This document shows positions 24,195 to 34,520 of a stretch of DNA of 64,000 bases, one piece after another; position 1 is the first letter of the stretch; every line of letters starts with the position of its first letter. The stretch spans positions 55,310,201-55,374,200 of the forward strand of contig NC_134463.1 in assembly GCF_047948215.1 (NCBI RefSeq). Direction: 5' to 3'. The stretch comes from Lycorma delicatula (taxonomy: Eukaryota > Arthropoda > Insecta > Hemiptera > Fulgoridae). The translations under genes and the position numbers were made by a program. The notes below the pieces were generated by a model. It saw only the letters and a program-made list of their open reading frames with translations. It searched no databases and was not told the DNA's origin.

Positions 24195-24722
24195 CTACTC
24201 GATCCGATAAATAAAACTTACAGACGTTTCTCAGATTTTTCTAAGAAAAAAAAATCCTCAACAACCGTTTAAATACATGAAAAAAAGTAAGTGCTGGATG
24301 AAATAGAAATAAAAGGCTGAAGAAAATCCCATTTCATCCATGGGAATTTCTGATAACACTATGGCAAATCAAAATAGCATAAAGAATATATTATTTCATT
24401 TCATATAGTTAGTGACAAATATAAAAATAGGTGAATATTTAAAAAAAAAGGTTTTTACAAAATAACATTCAAAATAATACGTATATAAATACACATAAAC
24501 ATTTTTTGAATTGGTATAAAAAAGGTTCCTGTCTTGGGTAAACACTTAAACATGTTGAGGTATAATTTAGATACATTGTTGGTGAAGTAGTAGTACCTCA
24601 CCTATTATTTGAAAGGTCCTCCCTTCAAATCTCAGTAAGGCAAGGCATTATAGAGCAACCAGGATTCAGAGTGTTTGAACATAAGAAATGTAAGGAAATG
24701 TAAAAGTAGTATCCCATTTCCT
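24195..24722. other. Unannotated AT-rich DNA
   Basis: Nothing recognised. Confidence 0.5.
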
Positions 24723-25014
24723 AACCCACCAGGTTGGTCTAGTGATGAATGTGTCTTCCTAAATCAGCTGATTTAGAAGTCGAGAGTTCCAGTGTTCAGG
24801 CCTAGAAAAGGCAGTTAGTTTTATATGGATTTGAATACTAGATCATGGATACTGGTGTTCTTCGGTGGTAGGGTTTCAAATAACCACACATCTCAGGAAT
24901 GGTCAAACTGAGACTGTACAAGAATACACTTCATTTACACTGATACATTTATCATCTTCATTCATCCTCTAAGGTAATACCTGAACGGTAATTCCCAGAG
25001 ACTAAACCGGAATA
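24723..25014 (+). mobile_element. SINE-1 copy c, nearly full length
   Basis: Carries the head AACCCACCAGGTTGGTCTAG, B-box region GTGTTCAGGCCTAG, the complete body and the tail ending ACTAAACCGGAATAAG. It is more diverged than copies a, f and g. No clear duplication flanks it. Its 3' end lies about 25 bp before the LINE-C fragment. Confidence 0.85.
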
Positions 25015-25039
25015 AGTATAGGATTATGAAAAATAAGTT

Positions 25040-25740
25040 GCGTAAGGTTTGCTGATAAGATAATTCTAGCTGATAGCATGCACACTCTTCAAAGATTGTT
25101 AACAACCCTGGAGGAAGGAATGAAAGAGTATGGACTGAAAATATATGTAGAAAAAAAACTGAAGTAATAGAAATAAGCAAGGAGGATTCAGAGGTAATGA
25201 GAAATAAAGAAAGAATAGAAAAAGTAGAAAATAATACAGATATTTGTGTACTATGAACACTGAGGATTGGAAGAGGGCAATGGAAATAAGAGGAAGGATA
25301 ATGGTAAAAGGAAGGCAATGGAAGCCTTCAGTAAGACAAGAGAATTACAACGTAGTAAAAGTTTGGACTTAAATAAGAAAGTGTTTGTTAGCCAAGAGCT
25401 ATATATGGAGTGTCTTGTATGAGAATGAAACATGGATGATGAGGAAAAGCGAGAGGAATTGGACTAAGGCTTTGAGATACGAATATGGAGAAGGATGGAG
25501 AATATAAGACAGACGGATAAAGAGATGGATGGATTTTAAGACAAGTTGAACGTTGTAAACTCATATCACTGTTTGAAAATATGACTGAAAGTGGTGAGGT
25601 AATAATGTCAGTAGGAGCTACCTCTACAAGACTACACTTCATTTACATTCATACATATCATCCTCATTCATCCTCTGAAGAAATACGGTGATTCCGGAGG
25701 CTAAACAGAAAAAGAAAGAGAGAGAGGAGCTGCCTCGAGC
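25040..25740 (+). mobile_element. LINE-C fragment: RT palm to C-terminal region of a non-LTR retrotransposon
   Basis: The + strand frame starting at 25,045 reads 'RFADKIILADSMHTLQRLL', then 'GMKEYGLKIYVEKK'. The catalytic FADD box is FADK (25,048-25,059), so the second aspartate is lost. Further on, 'SQELYMECLV' and 'RIWRRMENIRQTDKE' correspond to the WSVLLYGSETW / WxWRRMxKIxW region in LINE-A, but are too different to be the same family. It is interrupted by a truncated SINE-1 at 25,625-25,724. Pseudogenic. Confidence 0.6.
25625..25724 (+). mobile_element. SINE-1 copy d, strongly 5'-truncated, with 12 bp target duplication
   Basis: Only the last 100 bp of SINE-1 is present, from 'TACAAGACTACACTTC' to the A/G-rich tail. 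The flanks are AGGAGCTACCTC (25,613-25,624) and AGGAGCTGCCTC (25,725-25,736), a 12 bp duplication with one mismatch. It shows that 5' truncation occurred during integration rather than by later deletion. Confidence 0.85.
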
Positions 25741-26282
25741 TTTTAGTCTCAGTGATTTAATGGTATTGACTCAAGAATAAGTTACACAATTTCTGTAGGA
25801 GTAATGTAATTATTTTATTATTTAAGTTGTAGAATGAAAATTAAAGTTAAATTATTGTTTACAAAATAAATTTATGTTTATATACATATATTGTTTTGAA
25901 AATAGTTTAAAACTGTAGATTCTGCGACTCCAAGTATTATAAACTTCGTATAATAGAGATGTAAATGTTAAATTTGAATATTACTTCTTGGTCCATTTGG
26001 AATAAAAATGTTTTTGTAATGGTCTTGGTGATTAATTGGTTTTTTTGCTCAAATAGAGTTTCATAATAAATTTCCTCCATATATTTTCCATGAAAAACAC
26101 TATTACTGGATTAAAACTAATTTTTATTTTTTTAAAATAAAACTATTTATTTTAAAATAAAACATATTGATCAAAAAACTAATCTCATAATGATACTACT
26201 TTTAATACGGATTTTAATATCAATTACTATTATAATCTTTCAATGTACACATATACTATAATTAAATGTATAATTACATATA
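25741..26282. other. AT-rich DNA, nothing recognised
   Basis: No gene or repeat match that I can support. Confidence 0.5.
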
Positions 26283-27174
26283 TACTAGGCGATTCAAAAA
26301 TCGTTTCTCAACTTACAAACCATATAAAAAATTGTTGAGATAAATTACAGATTTGATTGAGGTTTCATTTCATAGAAATACATATCAAGTTTGTAAGCCA
26401 ACATCCACTTTGGTTCGATATGGATTCCATTTGCAATGCAACATATATCCCAACTGAAGTTGATTTCGTTCCAGACTATAGCCATGTTATTAAAAACAGA
26501 TACATTTACTGGTGCAGAATGTGCTTGCTGTGTGTTTTGGTTTCACGATTTGCAGTCAGCAACTGCAGTTCAATGTAATTCTAGTAAAGAGTAAATAGTA
26601 GGAACACAATTTACTCCTGGAAACAAACCTTCATTGAGACAAGTTATTCTTCTTCCAGAAGAACAACCCATCTTCTTCCAGGAGGTAACTGTAAATCATA
26701 TTATTTATCTGAACATGCTTCAAAATTTTCTAATTTCTGTTAGGTAATGACCAACATGTATGCCACTAGATGCATAGATACCCGATTCCCAGGTCGGTGG
26801 ATTGGTTTTGAAGGTCCAATTGTACAGCCACCTTGCTCCAAAATTTGACCCCGCTAGATTTTTTCTTGTAGACTTTCATTAAAGTTCAGGTTTATGTACA
26901 ACCTTTCCCTGCTGATCTTGTTAAGCTAAGATTCTGAATTAATGCTGCGCTGCTAAGTTAATGCCCAACTTGCTGGCTACAATGTGGAATGAAATCAACT
27001 TTAGGTGGGATGTATGTCGTATTACAAATAAAAGCCATATCTAACAAAAGTAAATGTTGGGTGACAAAACTTGATGTGTTATTCTATGAAATGAGACCTC
27101 AACCAAATCTATAAGTTAACTCAATAAATTTTTATATGCTTTTTAATTTGTGAAGTCCTTTTTAAATCACTAGA
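26283..27174 (+). mobile_element. Internally deleted Tc1/mariner-type transposon with ~110 bp terminal inverted repeats
   Basis: The ends at about 26,285-26,395 and 27,063-27,173 are inverse complements over about 110 bp, for example GGTTTCATTTCATAGAAATA on the left against the inverse of TATTCTATGAAATGAGACC on the right. Inside, + strand, 'CVFWFHDLQSATAVQ' (about 26,535-26,580) matches the N-terminal helix-turn-helix (DUF4817-like) of a transposase. After a gap comes the region around 'DPARFFL' and 'KVQVYVQPFP', equivalent to the third catalytic aspartate and C-terminus. The central part with the first two aspartates is missing and the frame is broken. It is a defective copy that could move only in trans. 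Confidence 0.75.
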
Positions 27175-27289
27175 ATAGAAAGAGAGAGCGAAGGAGAATT
27201 ATTTTTTTTAAAAAGAAAAATTATGAAATAAAGTTCCCTAAGGATGTAAAAGAAATTAACGATAAAAAAAATAACAATATAAAAAACTA

Positions 27290-27735
27290 AACGCCTGATG
27301 GCTCGCATTCATCGAATCCGTCCCGAGTACCGGGATCCGACCAGTTGGACTCTTGCACGAATTTGCCTCCGCACAAATGTCAAGCGTTTTAACACGTTAT
27401 TACGTCGCAAATCAAATCACGTCGTATCACACCCGCCCAGCAATATCACTCGTCTTATCACCCGACTTGGCTCCAGCAAACTATTTTTTGTTTCAGAAAC
27501 TCAAGTTGAAGATGAAAGGCCGCTTTTTCGACGAAATTCCGGCCATCCAAAGGACTTGCACCGAGCAGTTGAAGGCGAGCCCACAAAGTTATTTCTCCAG
27601 AGCGTTTAATGGGTTCTACCAGAACTACAACGAGTGTATAACTGGAGAAAAGTTCTGATGTGAGTAAATTTGTTTATCTTTATATCTGTATCTTTATTTA
27701 ATTTAGTTCGGAAACTTTTCAGATATACTGTGTAC
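27290..27735 (+). mobile_element. Mariner transposase C-terminal fragment with possible 3' terminus
   Basis: The + strand frame at 27,353-27,658 encodes 'SPDLAPANYFLFQKLKLKMK', then 'FFDEIPAIQRTCTEQLKA' and 'FSRAFNGFYQNY'. SPDLAPxxYFLF is the mariner signature around the third catalytic position, where asparagine (APAN) replaces the usual aspartate (APAD). The upstream piece 'RIRPEYRDPTSW' is in another frame (27,310), so a frameshift separates it. AGTTCGGAAACTTTTC at about 27,705 resembles a mariner terminal repeat. The first two thirds of the gene are missing. Confidence 0.8.
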
Positions 27736-27849
27736 ATTTTAAAAATTGGGCTAAAATTAATTCCGCTTAATAGTTTCACCTCCAACTCACCTGATTTTCT
27801 CTCTCCTTTCCTACCACAGGTAAAATGCGTGTTCAAAAGCTATTTCCAG

Positions 27850-28262
27850 CAACATGCATTCAGTTGGACGGATCGCGCTGATTTTTTTATTATGCGCGGA
27901 TTGGATAAGAGATATGTCATCAGCATTGACAGATCTTCAAAGTGACTTTCCTGTTAGTAATAACACCAAAATCTTTATCAATTAAGGAATAAATAAATCA
28001 GGATTTTTTGAAGATTTCTCAGAGGGAATTGTTTTGAGAAATCAGTATTTTCATATTTCTTGCTCTAAACCTACTTCCAGTCCATCCAGACGTTCTCGAT
28101 GAAGGATCGGACTGATTTTTTTTTTTTTTATTCTACTCAGAATGACCCACAGATATGTTATCAGAAGGCATCACCCAAACTTGAGTCTTTTCTGAGAAAT
28201 CCTGATCTATTCCTTAATTGAGGAACTTTCCGGGATTATAGCTCACGGAAAAGTCACGTTGA
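27850..28262. repeat. Local duplication and inverted repeat of unknown class
   Basis: Segments at 27,845-27,935 and 28,075-28,165 are related in direct orientation (TTCCAG...GGAT(C)G..CTGATTTTTTT...AGATATGT.ATCAG). A segment at 27,940-28,030 is matched in inverse by 28,185-28,262 (CTGAGAAATC, TATTCCTTAATTGA, GGAAAGTCAC). This looks like a rearranged dispersed repeat. No coding. Confidence 0.5.
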
Positions 28263-29685
28263 ATGTCCGTCAATGCTTAATGACATATCTGTTGGCCATT
28301 CTGTGCGTAATAAAAAAAATTTGCTCTACCCGTCCAGCAGAACGTCTGTACGGACTGAAAAGGGCTTTAGATCACACATTTCTTTCAATGTTTAAACTTA
28401 TTTTGTTTATTTTACCACATAATGATAATTTTACAATAAGAATTCATCAAAAATTGCTCCCACCCCAAAAAAGAAATCTCAGGTAACTTTTTTCGTGAAT
28501 AATTATTTTTCCACTCTACAAAAATAATTACTAATACCATGAAAGTAATTAAAATTTGTTGTGAGCTTTGTTTTATGTAATCTCTACAAATAGCTCAGAT
28601 CACTTTATAAAAGTCCATATTTTCAAAATTACTATAAAAATTAATGAAAAAATGTTTTCTCATTATTACATGACTATGTTTGTTTTGTAACATATGTACC
28701 GAGAATGTCCTAAAATAGCTGCTGCGTCGTAATAAAATAAATCTATCCTAACCGCTATTATAATTATGTTTAATGAACACTGCTACGTAAACGCTATTTC
28801 TGTGCTTTTACAAAACAAGTCGAACCAAATTAGTATCATTAACTTGGGAAAACTGAGTGAAATTTAACTTGTTTGATAATTTACTGTTCCCAATTATCAG
28901 GTAAATATTAGGGTAAATATCGTATTAACTCACACAGACTCACCCCTTAACATAATCTAAGTCCCACACCCGAGATTTTGCATAGTAAAAAATTTAGAAT
29001 AATCTGTATAAAATAAATGAAGGGAAAATCTAACTATAAATTAATTGAAATGAAGAACTACGATAACTATTGTTGAGATAAACTGGAGAACAAGAAAACC
29101 TTTATAAAAAATGTTACTTATAATCTAAAACTAAATTTCCATTTTGATTATTAAACTATCTTCATCATTAGATATTGTGGTAAAAATATTTGTAAAAAAA
29201 TAATTAAACAAAAGGAATAAATAAATGAAAAAAAGAAGATATTAATCTTCTTTTTTTTTTAATAAATAAAAAGAATTCAAAAGTTTAAATATTTAAGTGA
29301 ATTTATTACTCCGAAAGTTTTAAAAAAAAGGAGTAAGAACCAAAACAAAAAATGGAAGTGGTTATCACCTTATAAGAGGCATTTACAATAAAAACATTCC
29401 TATCGCGAAACGCAAAATTAAGACACTATAAAAACTGTACTTTTACGGAAAGCATTATCTAGTGGTTAAGGCATACAAAATTTATCAAGGAGTAACCTAG
29501 TAAAAGTGGAAAAAACAATTTAAAAAAAAAATTCCACGGCCTAAAACTTGGAAAAAAATAATTATAAATTACGGAAATCATAAAAAATTTACATAAATTT
29601 TGAAAAAGTAAACCGACCATGTAATTAGAAAAAGCAGGCTCAAACTTTATGGCCACATTTAGAACAGATGATCCTGCATTATTAC
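28263..29685. other. AT-rich DNA, nothing recognised
   Basis: Short frames only, with no recognisable domain. Confidence 0.55.
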
Positions 29686-30330
29686 AAGAAAAACTCTTGC
29701 GCAGAACAGCGCAAGAAGACAAACTTTTGGTTTCCGACGCCCTCACTATTTCAAAATCAGAAACGCACTGATTTTCAACGTATAATCGATACTCTCTGAT
29801 TTTCAGAGAAATCGTTAATCTAGCATACGTTCGATTAACGAGTAGTCACAAGCATCAAGTTTCAACTCACTCACCACTGTGACTCATTGCACGAGCGTGA
29901 ATGAAAAACACATACAAATATAACCTCAAATTGAGGTTATTTTGCCCTGGAATTGAGCAGAACGACCGTGAATTCTTTTGTCGACCTTGAATTGAGCGTT
30001 ACTGAAGACGACTCGGTGAAATTTCATCAAATTTTCACATGGACAAAACTTTATATACTACTATAGCATATCTAACTTTCAGTGAAACTGATCTAGTAGT
30101 TTTGGAGATTTTCGAGCTAAAAACACTTTTATACATAGGCCTGTATGTGTGTGTATATATATATATATATAAAAACTGTATTTTAAGTGAAAGGTATTTT
30201 CGTACTCTTCATACTTCAAAACATAAAAGAAAATTCAATTTTACTCCGAATCCCACCGTGTGACCGTAGTACCGTACTTTTCTTCGAAAAGCTCGTAAAA
30301 ACTAATAATTTTTTCAAAAAAAAAATGGAT
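29686..30330 (+). repeat. R-C repeat, copy 2, with leading hairpin
   Basis: Begins with a perfect 7 bp stem at about 29,693-29,712 (CTTGCGC, loop AGAACA, GCGCAAG) followed by GAAGAC, as at 3,232. The right part (30,190-30,290) shares 'GGTATTTTCGTACT', 'GAAAATTCAATTTTACTCC' and 'CCCACCGTGTGACC' wording with 3,598-3,660. A short (AT)n tract lies at 30,152-30,170. Confidence 0.4.
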
Positions 30331-30339
30331 AAAGATTAA

Positions 30340-30775
30340 TTGGGCGAAGTCCAGCCATGTGACGTTTACGATGAGGAGGGAAGATTGCCCGCTTGAAATT
30401 AAGCTTAAGAAGATGTGCTGGATAAGAGATCTCAACTTTCTTTGTCCAACAAGATTCTACTCTACAAGGCTTTCTTGAAACCGATATGGACGTACGGGGT
30501 TGAACTCTGGAGAACAGCCAGTTCTCCAGCAACGTGGAAGTCCTTCAATGGTTTCACAAGAAACTTCTACGGAACATAACCCTCGCGCTGTGATTCGCAA
30601 GGAATGCTGAGATCCAACATTCCATTCGTTCGAGAGAAAGTTGGACGTCTAGTTTCGAGGTATGTGTCCAGATTGGATAAGCATATTAATCATCTCGCTT
30701 TGAATCTGGTGAACAGCGAGGACATTACGAGGTCAAAAAAGCTTCATGTGCTTGATCTTGTTCGCCTTGTCATCT
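30340..30775 (+). mobile_element. Jockey-type LINE C-terminal fragment
   Basis: Frame-shifted + strand translation gives 'INWAKSSHVTFTMRREDCP' (about 30,335-30,390), then 'LYKAFLKPIWTYGVELW' (about 30,455-30,510) and 'RYVSRLDKHINHLALNLV' (about 30,655-30,710), ending near 'KLHVLDLV'. These are successive pieces of the Jockey ORF2 region after the RT palm and are closely similar in wording to the 59.2 kb fragment. Stops and frameshifts make it dead. Confidence 0.7.
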
Positions 30776-30786
30776 TGTTATGATGA

Positions 30787-31023
30787 CTAACACCGACTTT
30801 CTAACACGGAGCCTGTTTTACGAAATTTTTTAACTAACTTTTGAATAACACTATTCATTGGCGCTTTCTTTTCAAATTTCTCCTGAACTTTCGCCGACAC
30901 ATACACATGAGATTTCGTCTCTAAATAAGTTTCCATCATGAATATACGTTCTTCAATTACGCAACCTTGTTCAAAAGCCAATGATCGATTCAGACTGGAT
31001 ATACTCAAATGTGCAGGTAACAA
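30787..31023 (-). mobile_element. Transposase N-terminal HTH fragment (DUF4817-like)
   Basis: The minus-strand frame contains 'ERIFMMETYLETKSHVYV', 'VQEKFEKKAPMNSVIQKLVK' and 'FRKTGSVLE', the helix-turn-helix layout found at the start of Tc1/mariner-related transposases (EQR.F.VE.Y..T.S....F...F....P....I..LV.KF..TGSV). Only this N-terminal domain is present. It is cut a few bases before the R-A copy at 31,043. A different member of the same broad group lies at 34.5-35.7 kb. Confidence 0.65.
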
Positions 31024-31042
31024 ACGGTCCTCTCGCTTTCAG

Positions 31043-31306
31043 TTCAATTTTGGGCTTTTTCTTAATTGAAGTAATAAAGACTCATCGATAGCTTTTTAAC
31101 GATATATCAGTGGTACTTATTTTCATTGGTTCTAGAATTATACCCAAATAAAATTTTAATTAAAGAAATATTTAGATCTTATAAGGGGAAGGCACATCGG
31201 TTCGAATCAGACTTCAAGTGCTTTATTTTTAACCTTATATTGATTTTAATTATTATCCTCTGATTAAAATAATTTTACAATAAATAATAATTCGATAATA
31301 ATAAAA
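31043..31306 (-). repeat. R-A element, copy 6, inverse partial
   Basis: Covers the R-A middle in inverse orientation from 'CAATTTTGGGCTTTTTCTTAA' to 'TTTTACAATAAATAATAATT', including 'GGCACATCGGTTCGAATC'. The right terminus of the element is absent (cut at the HTH fragment). The left terminus is absent too, because copy 7 begins immediately in the opposite orientation. Confidence 0.75.
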
Positions 31307-31310
31307 TAAA

Positions 31311-32009
31311 ATCTGATGTGGACACCACATGACTTCCTTGTATGCCTATTAAATTAAATATACACATTTGTAAAAAACATAAAATTTTATTTCACAAATA
31401 ATTTCTGATTTTTTTCAATTTTTATTTTTTAATAGTTATTAATAAATTATTATATATTGTAATTTTTTTTACAATCACGTGTTAATAATTAGTAATAAAT
31501 CAATATATATTTAAACTAAAAAAAATAGGAAATGAAGTCGAATTCGAATCGATGTGCCCCCTTGTAAGGCCAAAATATTTCATTAATTAAATTTTATTTG
31601 GCTGTAACTCTGAAACTAATAAAAAATCCAAATTTTTTGCATTTTAGGTTTTTTTGAATATTATTTGTGGTAAAGTGGTTGCAATCAAAGGAGGTAGTGT
31701 ACAACTAGATGTTACAACAATCCTAAATTCAAAATTTCAACATCCTACGGCTAATCGTTTTATGCAAGATACGTACGTACAGACGTCACGCCAAAACTAG
31801 TCAAAATGGATTCAGGATTGATCAAAATGGATACTTCCGTTGAAATCTGAATACTTTTTGCGATCACAACACTTCCTTTACTTCGTACAAGGAAGTAAAA
31901 ATATATCAGAAGTTATTAATTAAATAAAATTTTATGTACTTTTCATTTTAAAAAAAATTTGTATATGTAATTTTATATGCGTACAAGGAAGTCATATAGT
32001 GTTCACACT
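31311..32009 (+). repeat. R-A element, copy 7, plus an inverse R-A left end
   Basis: A full-length + copy runs 31,311-31,900 (ATCTGATGTGGACACCACAT to GTACAAGGAAGTAAAA) with a perfect 5' hairpin. It lacks part of the centre, so the central hairpin is gone. It is followed at 31,901-32,009 by the R-A left end in inverse orientation (ATCAGAAGTTATTAATT ... GTACAAGGAAGTCATATAG). The locus thus reads inverse middle, complete copy, inverse left end. Confidence 0.75.
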
Positions 32010-32994
32010 TTTTTTATTTATTTTGTTATTAACTATTTTCAATAGTAAAAAAATAAAAGATTAATGTATAAGAAAAAAAATAATAAATTGTTGCTTCATG
32101 TAGTTAAAAATACTGTACAGTCGCATTATTTATTAATATTAATCTTTCCGGCAATTTTCCAAATTATTTCACGACCTGGTTGTGAATGCATTAATATTTT
32201 ATACAGTTACAGTTACAGGATTGAAACAATCCTATGTATTTTGGAACTACTAATTAATTTTTTTCTTAAATAATCTATAAAATATAAGATGTGATTATCA
32301 TTTATTTTTTAATTTTTGATTATTTACTTATAAATGAACAACAGTATTAATATTTATTTTCATTTTTTATTTTATTTTTTAAACATGAAGCAAAAGAATT
32401 TACATCATACGAAGGTAAAAGGATGGTCAATAGGTTATAAAATAGAATACAGGAGGCTGTTACTCTACAGATTTGAAGATATATATTATACCTATATAGC
32501 AAACGGTTAGCGTGGCTAAATGATGAATGTGTCTGCGGTCACGGGTGTTACGTAGTTTGAGGGACATCCATTTAGTTTCAGTGTAGTAATCTATACAATA
32601 AAGGATGATGGTACTATGTTTTGCATTCTGATGTACTCTATGGTGAAATACGCCATTATAAAAAAAAATAACGTTACAAAAATAAATTTAATTTTTCAAT
32701 TATATATTACACATTTTACATTTTATAAGGATGATATGATAATAATTAAACAGCTGAATTAAAATAAAAAAATTAAAATTAAAAATGGATTAAAAAATCA
32801 TAAGTAGTGTATTATATTAGCACAAAATCCTACAATACTCTCCTACACCCATGAAAAATTAAATTTGACTACCATACTAAGTCGAATGGAAAATAAATTT
32901 TGTACGAAGGTTCTACCTACCGTTTTACGAATTTTTAAATTTGGATTTCTTAAAATTTGTTTTGCTCGATTTTGATAAACTTTTAATACATACA
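32010..32994. other. AT-rich DNA, nothing recognised
   Basis: Short low-complexity frames only. Confidence 0.5.
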
Positions 32995-33215
32995 TTGTTT
33001 TATACGTCGAGAGTATAAAGCGATTCCAAAATAAATTACTCAGGATTATCACAGAGGCGCCTTGGTTCGTAAGAAACGGTGAAGTCCGCAGATATTCGTG
33101 GATTTAGTTCACCATATGTTCGAGATGAAATACAGTGATTCGGTACAAAATATAAATTGCGGCTAAGCAACTACGTGAACTATTTAGCTACTAACCTTCT
33201 AGAATCTTCTGTGGA
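32995..33215 (+). mobile_element. Jockey-type LINE C-terminal fragment
   Basis: The + strand reads 'VESIKRFQNKLLRIITEAPWFVRNGEVRR' in pieces from about 33,007, of which 'RFQNKLLRIITEAPWFVRN' is the typical Jockey motif after the RT thumb. It then continues in shifted frame toward 'LRELF' and 'LATNLLESS'. It stops being readable near 33,215, where a different LINE end begins. Confidence 0.65.
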
Positions 33216-33745
33216 CGAAAAAAAGCTGAAAACCCCTTCTGCCCCTACTGTCGGGACTTAGTCACGCCGGAGCACGTGATATTCCTCGCCCGCGGTGGGA
33301 CGAGGAACCCCGCGACTATGCTACCGTAACTTGGCATCTCGAGGCAGGTACCATCATTGGAACGATGTTAAGCAGTCCGGTGGACTTCGACGCTATGACG
33401 CGTTTTGTGTCGGTAATACTTCAAATGAAATATCGGGAAGCGAGGGGTTTAAGGGAGAGCTCCGTACGGAGCTGCCGTTCGCCCGTGCTTGTACGGGTAG
33501 GTAGTGGTGATGAAGTGCGATGACTCTCGAGCCCCTGAGCTAAAAGACTGAGTTCCAGCGGAGCCGTCCCTTCGGGTTGTCCCCGTTAGAGGCAAAGCGT
33601 AAAGGACCGATTGCTGGGTGATGGAGGCCGGAAACGGCATAACCGGGCCTGGCGTTTCCTTCATCTGGCGACTATAGGCGAAGGCACCTCCCGGAACCGT
33701 GTTCATGCTTAATTGGTGGTCTGGTTCCGAGAGGCAAGGTAAAAA
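33215..33745 (+). mobile_element. 3' end of a second LINE (zinc-finger C-terminus plus GC-rich 3' UTR)
   Basis: From 33,237 the frame gives 'FCPYCRDLVTPEHVIF', a CxxC...PEHxxF zinc-finger motif. After a one-base shift it gives 'PRWDEEPRDYATVTWHLEAG' and 'MTRFVSVILQMKYREARGL', the C-terminal layout of R1/TRAS-like and related LINEs. The following 250 bp are strikingly GC-rich for this window (CCGGAAACGGCATAACCGGG) and end in an A-run near 33,741, consistent with a 3' UTR and tail. Antisense frames at 33,449-33,826 are shadows. The exact clade is unsure. Confidence 0.65.
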
Positions 33746-33763
33746 AAACCTTCCAGATTGTAA

Positions 33764-33900
33764 GCCTCCGTGGCGCGAGTGGTAGCGTCTTGGCCTTTCA
33801 TCCGAGGTCCCGGGTTCGAATCCCAATCAAGGATGGCATTTTCACACATGCTACAAATCTATCTTGGTTGTAGATTTTTTAGTGGAATTTTATTTATTTT
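33764..33900 (+). mobile_element. SINE-2 copy 1 (tRNA-derived head)
   Basis: Head GCCTCCGTGGCGCGAGTGG (A-box-like TGGCGCGAGTGG at 33,771) and a perfect B-box GGTTCGAATCC at 33,813-33,823, followed by ATGGCATTTTCACACATG. It resembles a tRNA, but the acceptor arms do not pair, and the same head recurs at 43,377, so it is a SINE and not a tRNA gene. The downstream end is not defined. Confidence 0.65.
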
Positions 33901-34520
33901 CTTCCATTTAATATATTAAATGGAAAATCAAAAAAAAATTCTTGGAAGGTAATTTTGGAGATGGGGAAGCAGGAAAAAATAAAAAATATCGATTTTTTAT
34001 AATTAAAGATTTTTTTGATTTTTTTTTAAACATATAACTATACAACAGAACTTCATAAATTCTCCACCTAACCCCAGAAAAGTTAGGTTAGGGGGACTAA
34101 TTACAATATGTTAAAGAAATTTAAAATGTGGTCAGATTAATTCATAAATATTTTTTTAAAAAACCCTGGTGAAGATCTTGGAATAAAATATTATGAAAAA
34201 AATTAAAGAAATAAGTAAATACTAAAAAAAAGCAATTGTTATGAGTAAAATGCGTATATACCGATATAATTCAATGAGTTAACTTAAGAGTAATCCTTTA
34301 ACAATGATTGCACAATAAGCAGCACTTAGGAAAACCTACGATAAAAAAAAAACCGCTTGTTCTGAACTTATTTACATCACTGGTAATCACGTATTTGTTC
34401 TTAAGAGGATGTAATAAACAACTTCTATAGTTTAAATACTATTACATAAGTTTACTAATATACTGTTATAGCATGTTCACTTATATTTAGAATTAAATTT
34501 CGTATTACATTTTTAAAACT
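33901..34520. other. AT-rich DNA, nothing recognised
   Basis: A short inverted pair AATATATTAAATGGAA / TTCCATTTAATATATT lies at about 33,903-33,922. Nothing else seen. Confidence 0.5.

Noticed and set aside
33449..33826. 125-codon minus-strand frame
   Set aside because: Antisense shadow of the GC-rich LINE 3' UTR and SINE-2 head.
33764..33838. tRNA gene
   Set aside because: A and B boxes are present but the acceptor stem does not pair, and the same head occurs at 43,377 next to other sequence, as expected of a SINE.
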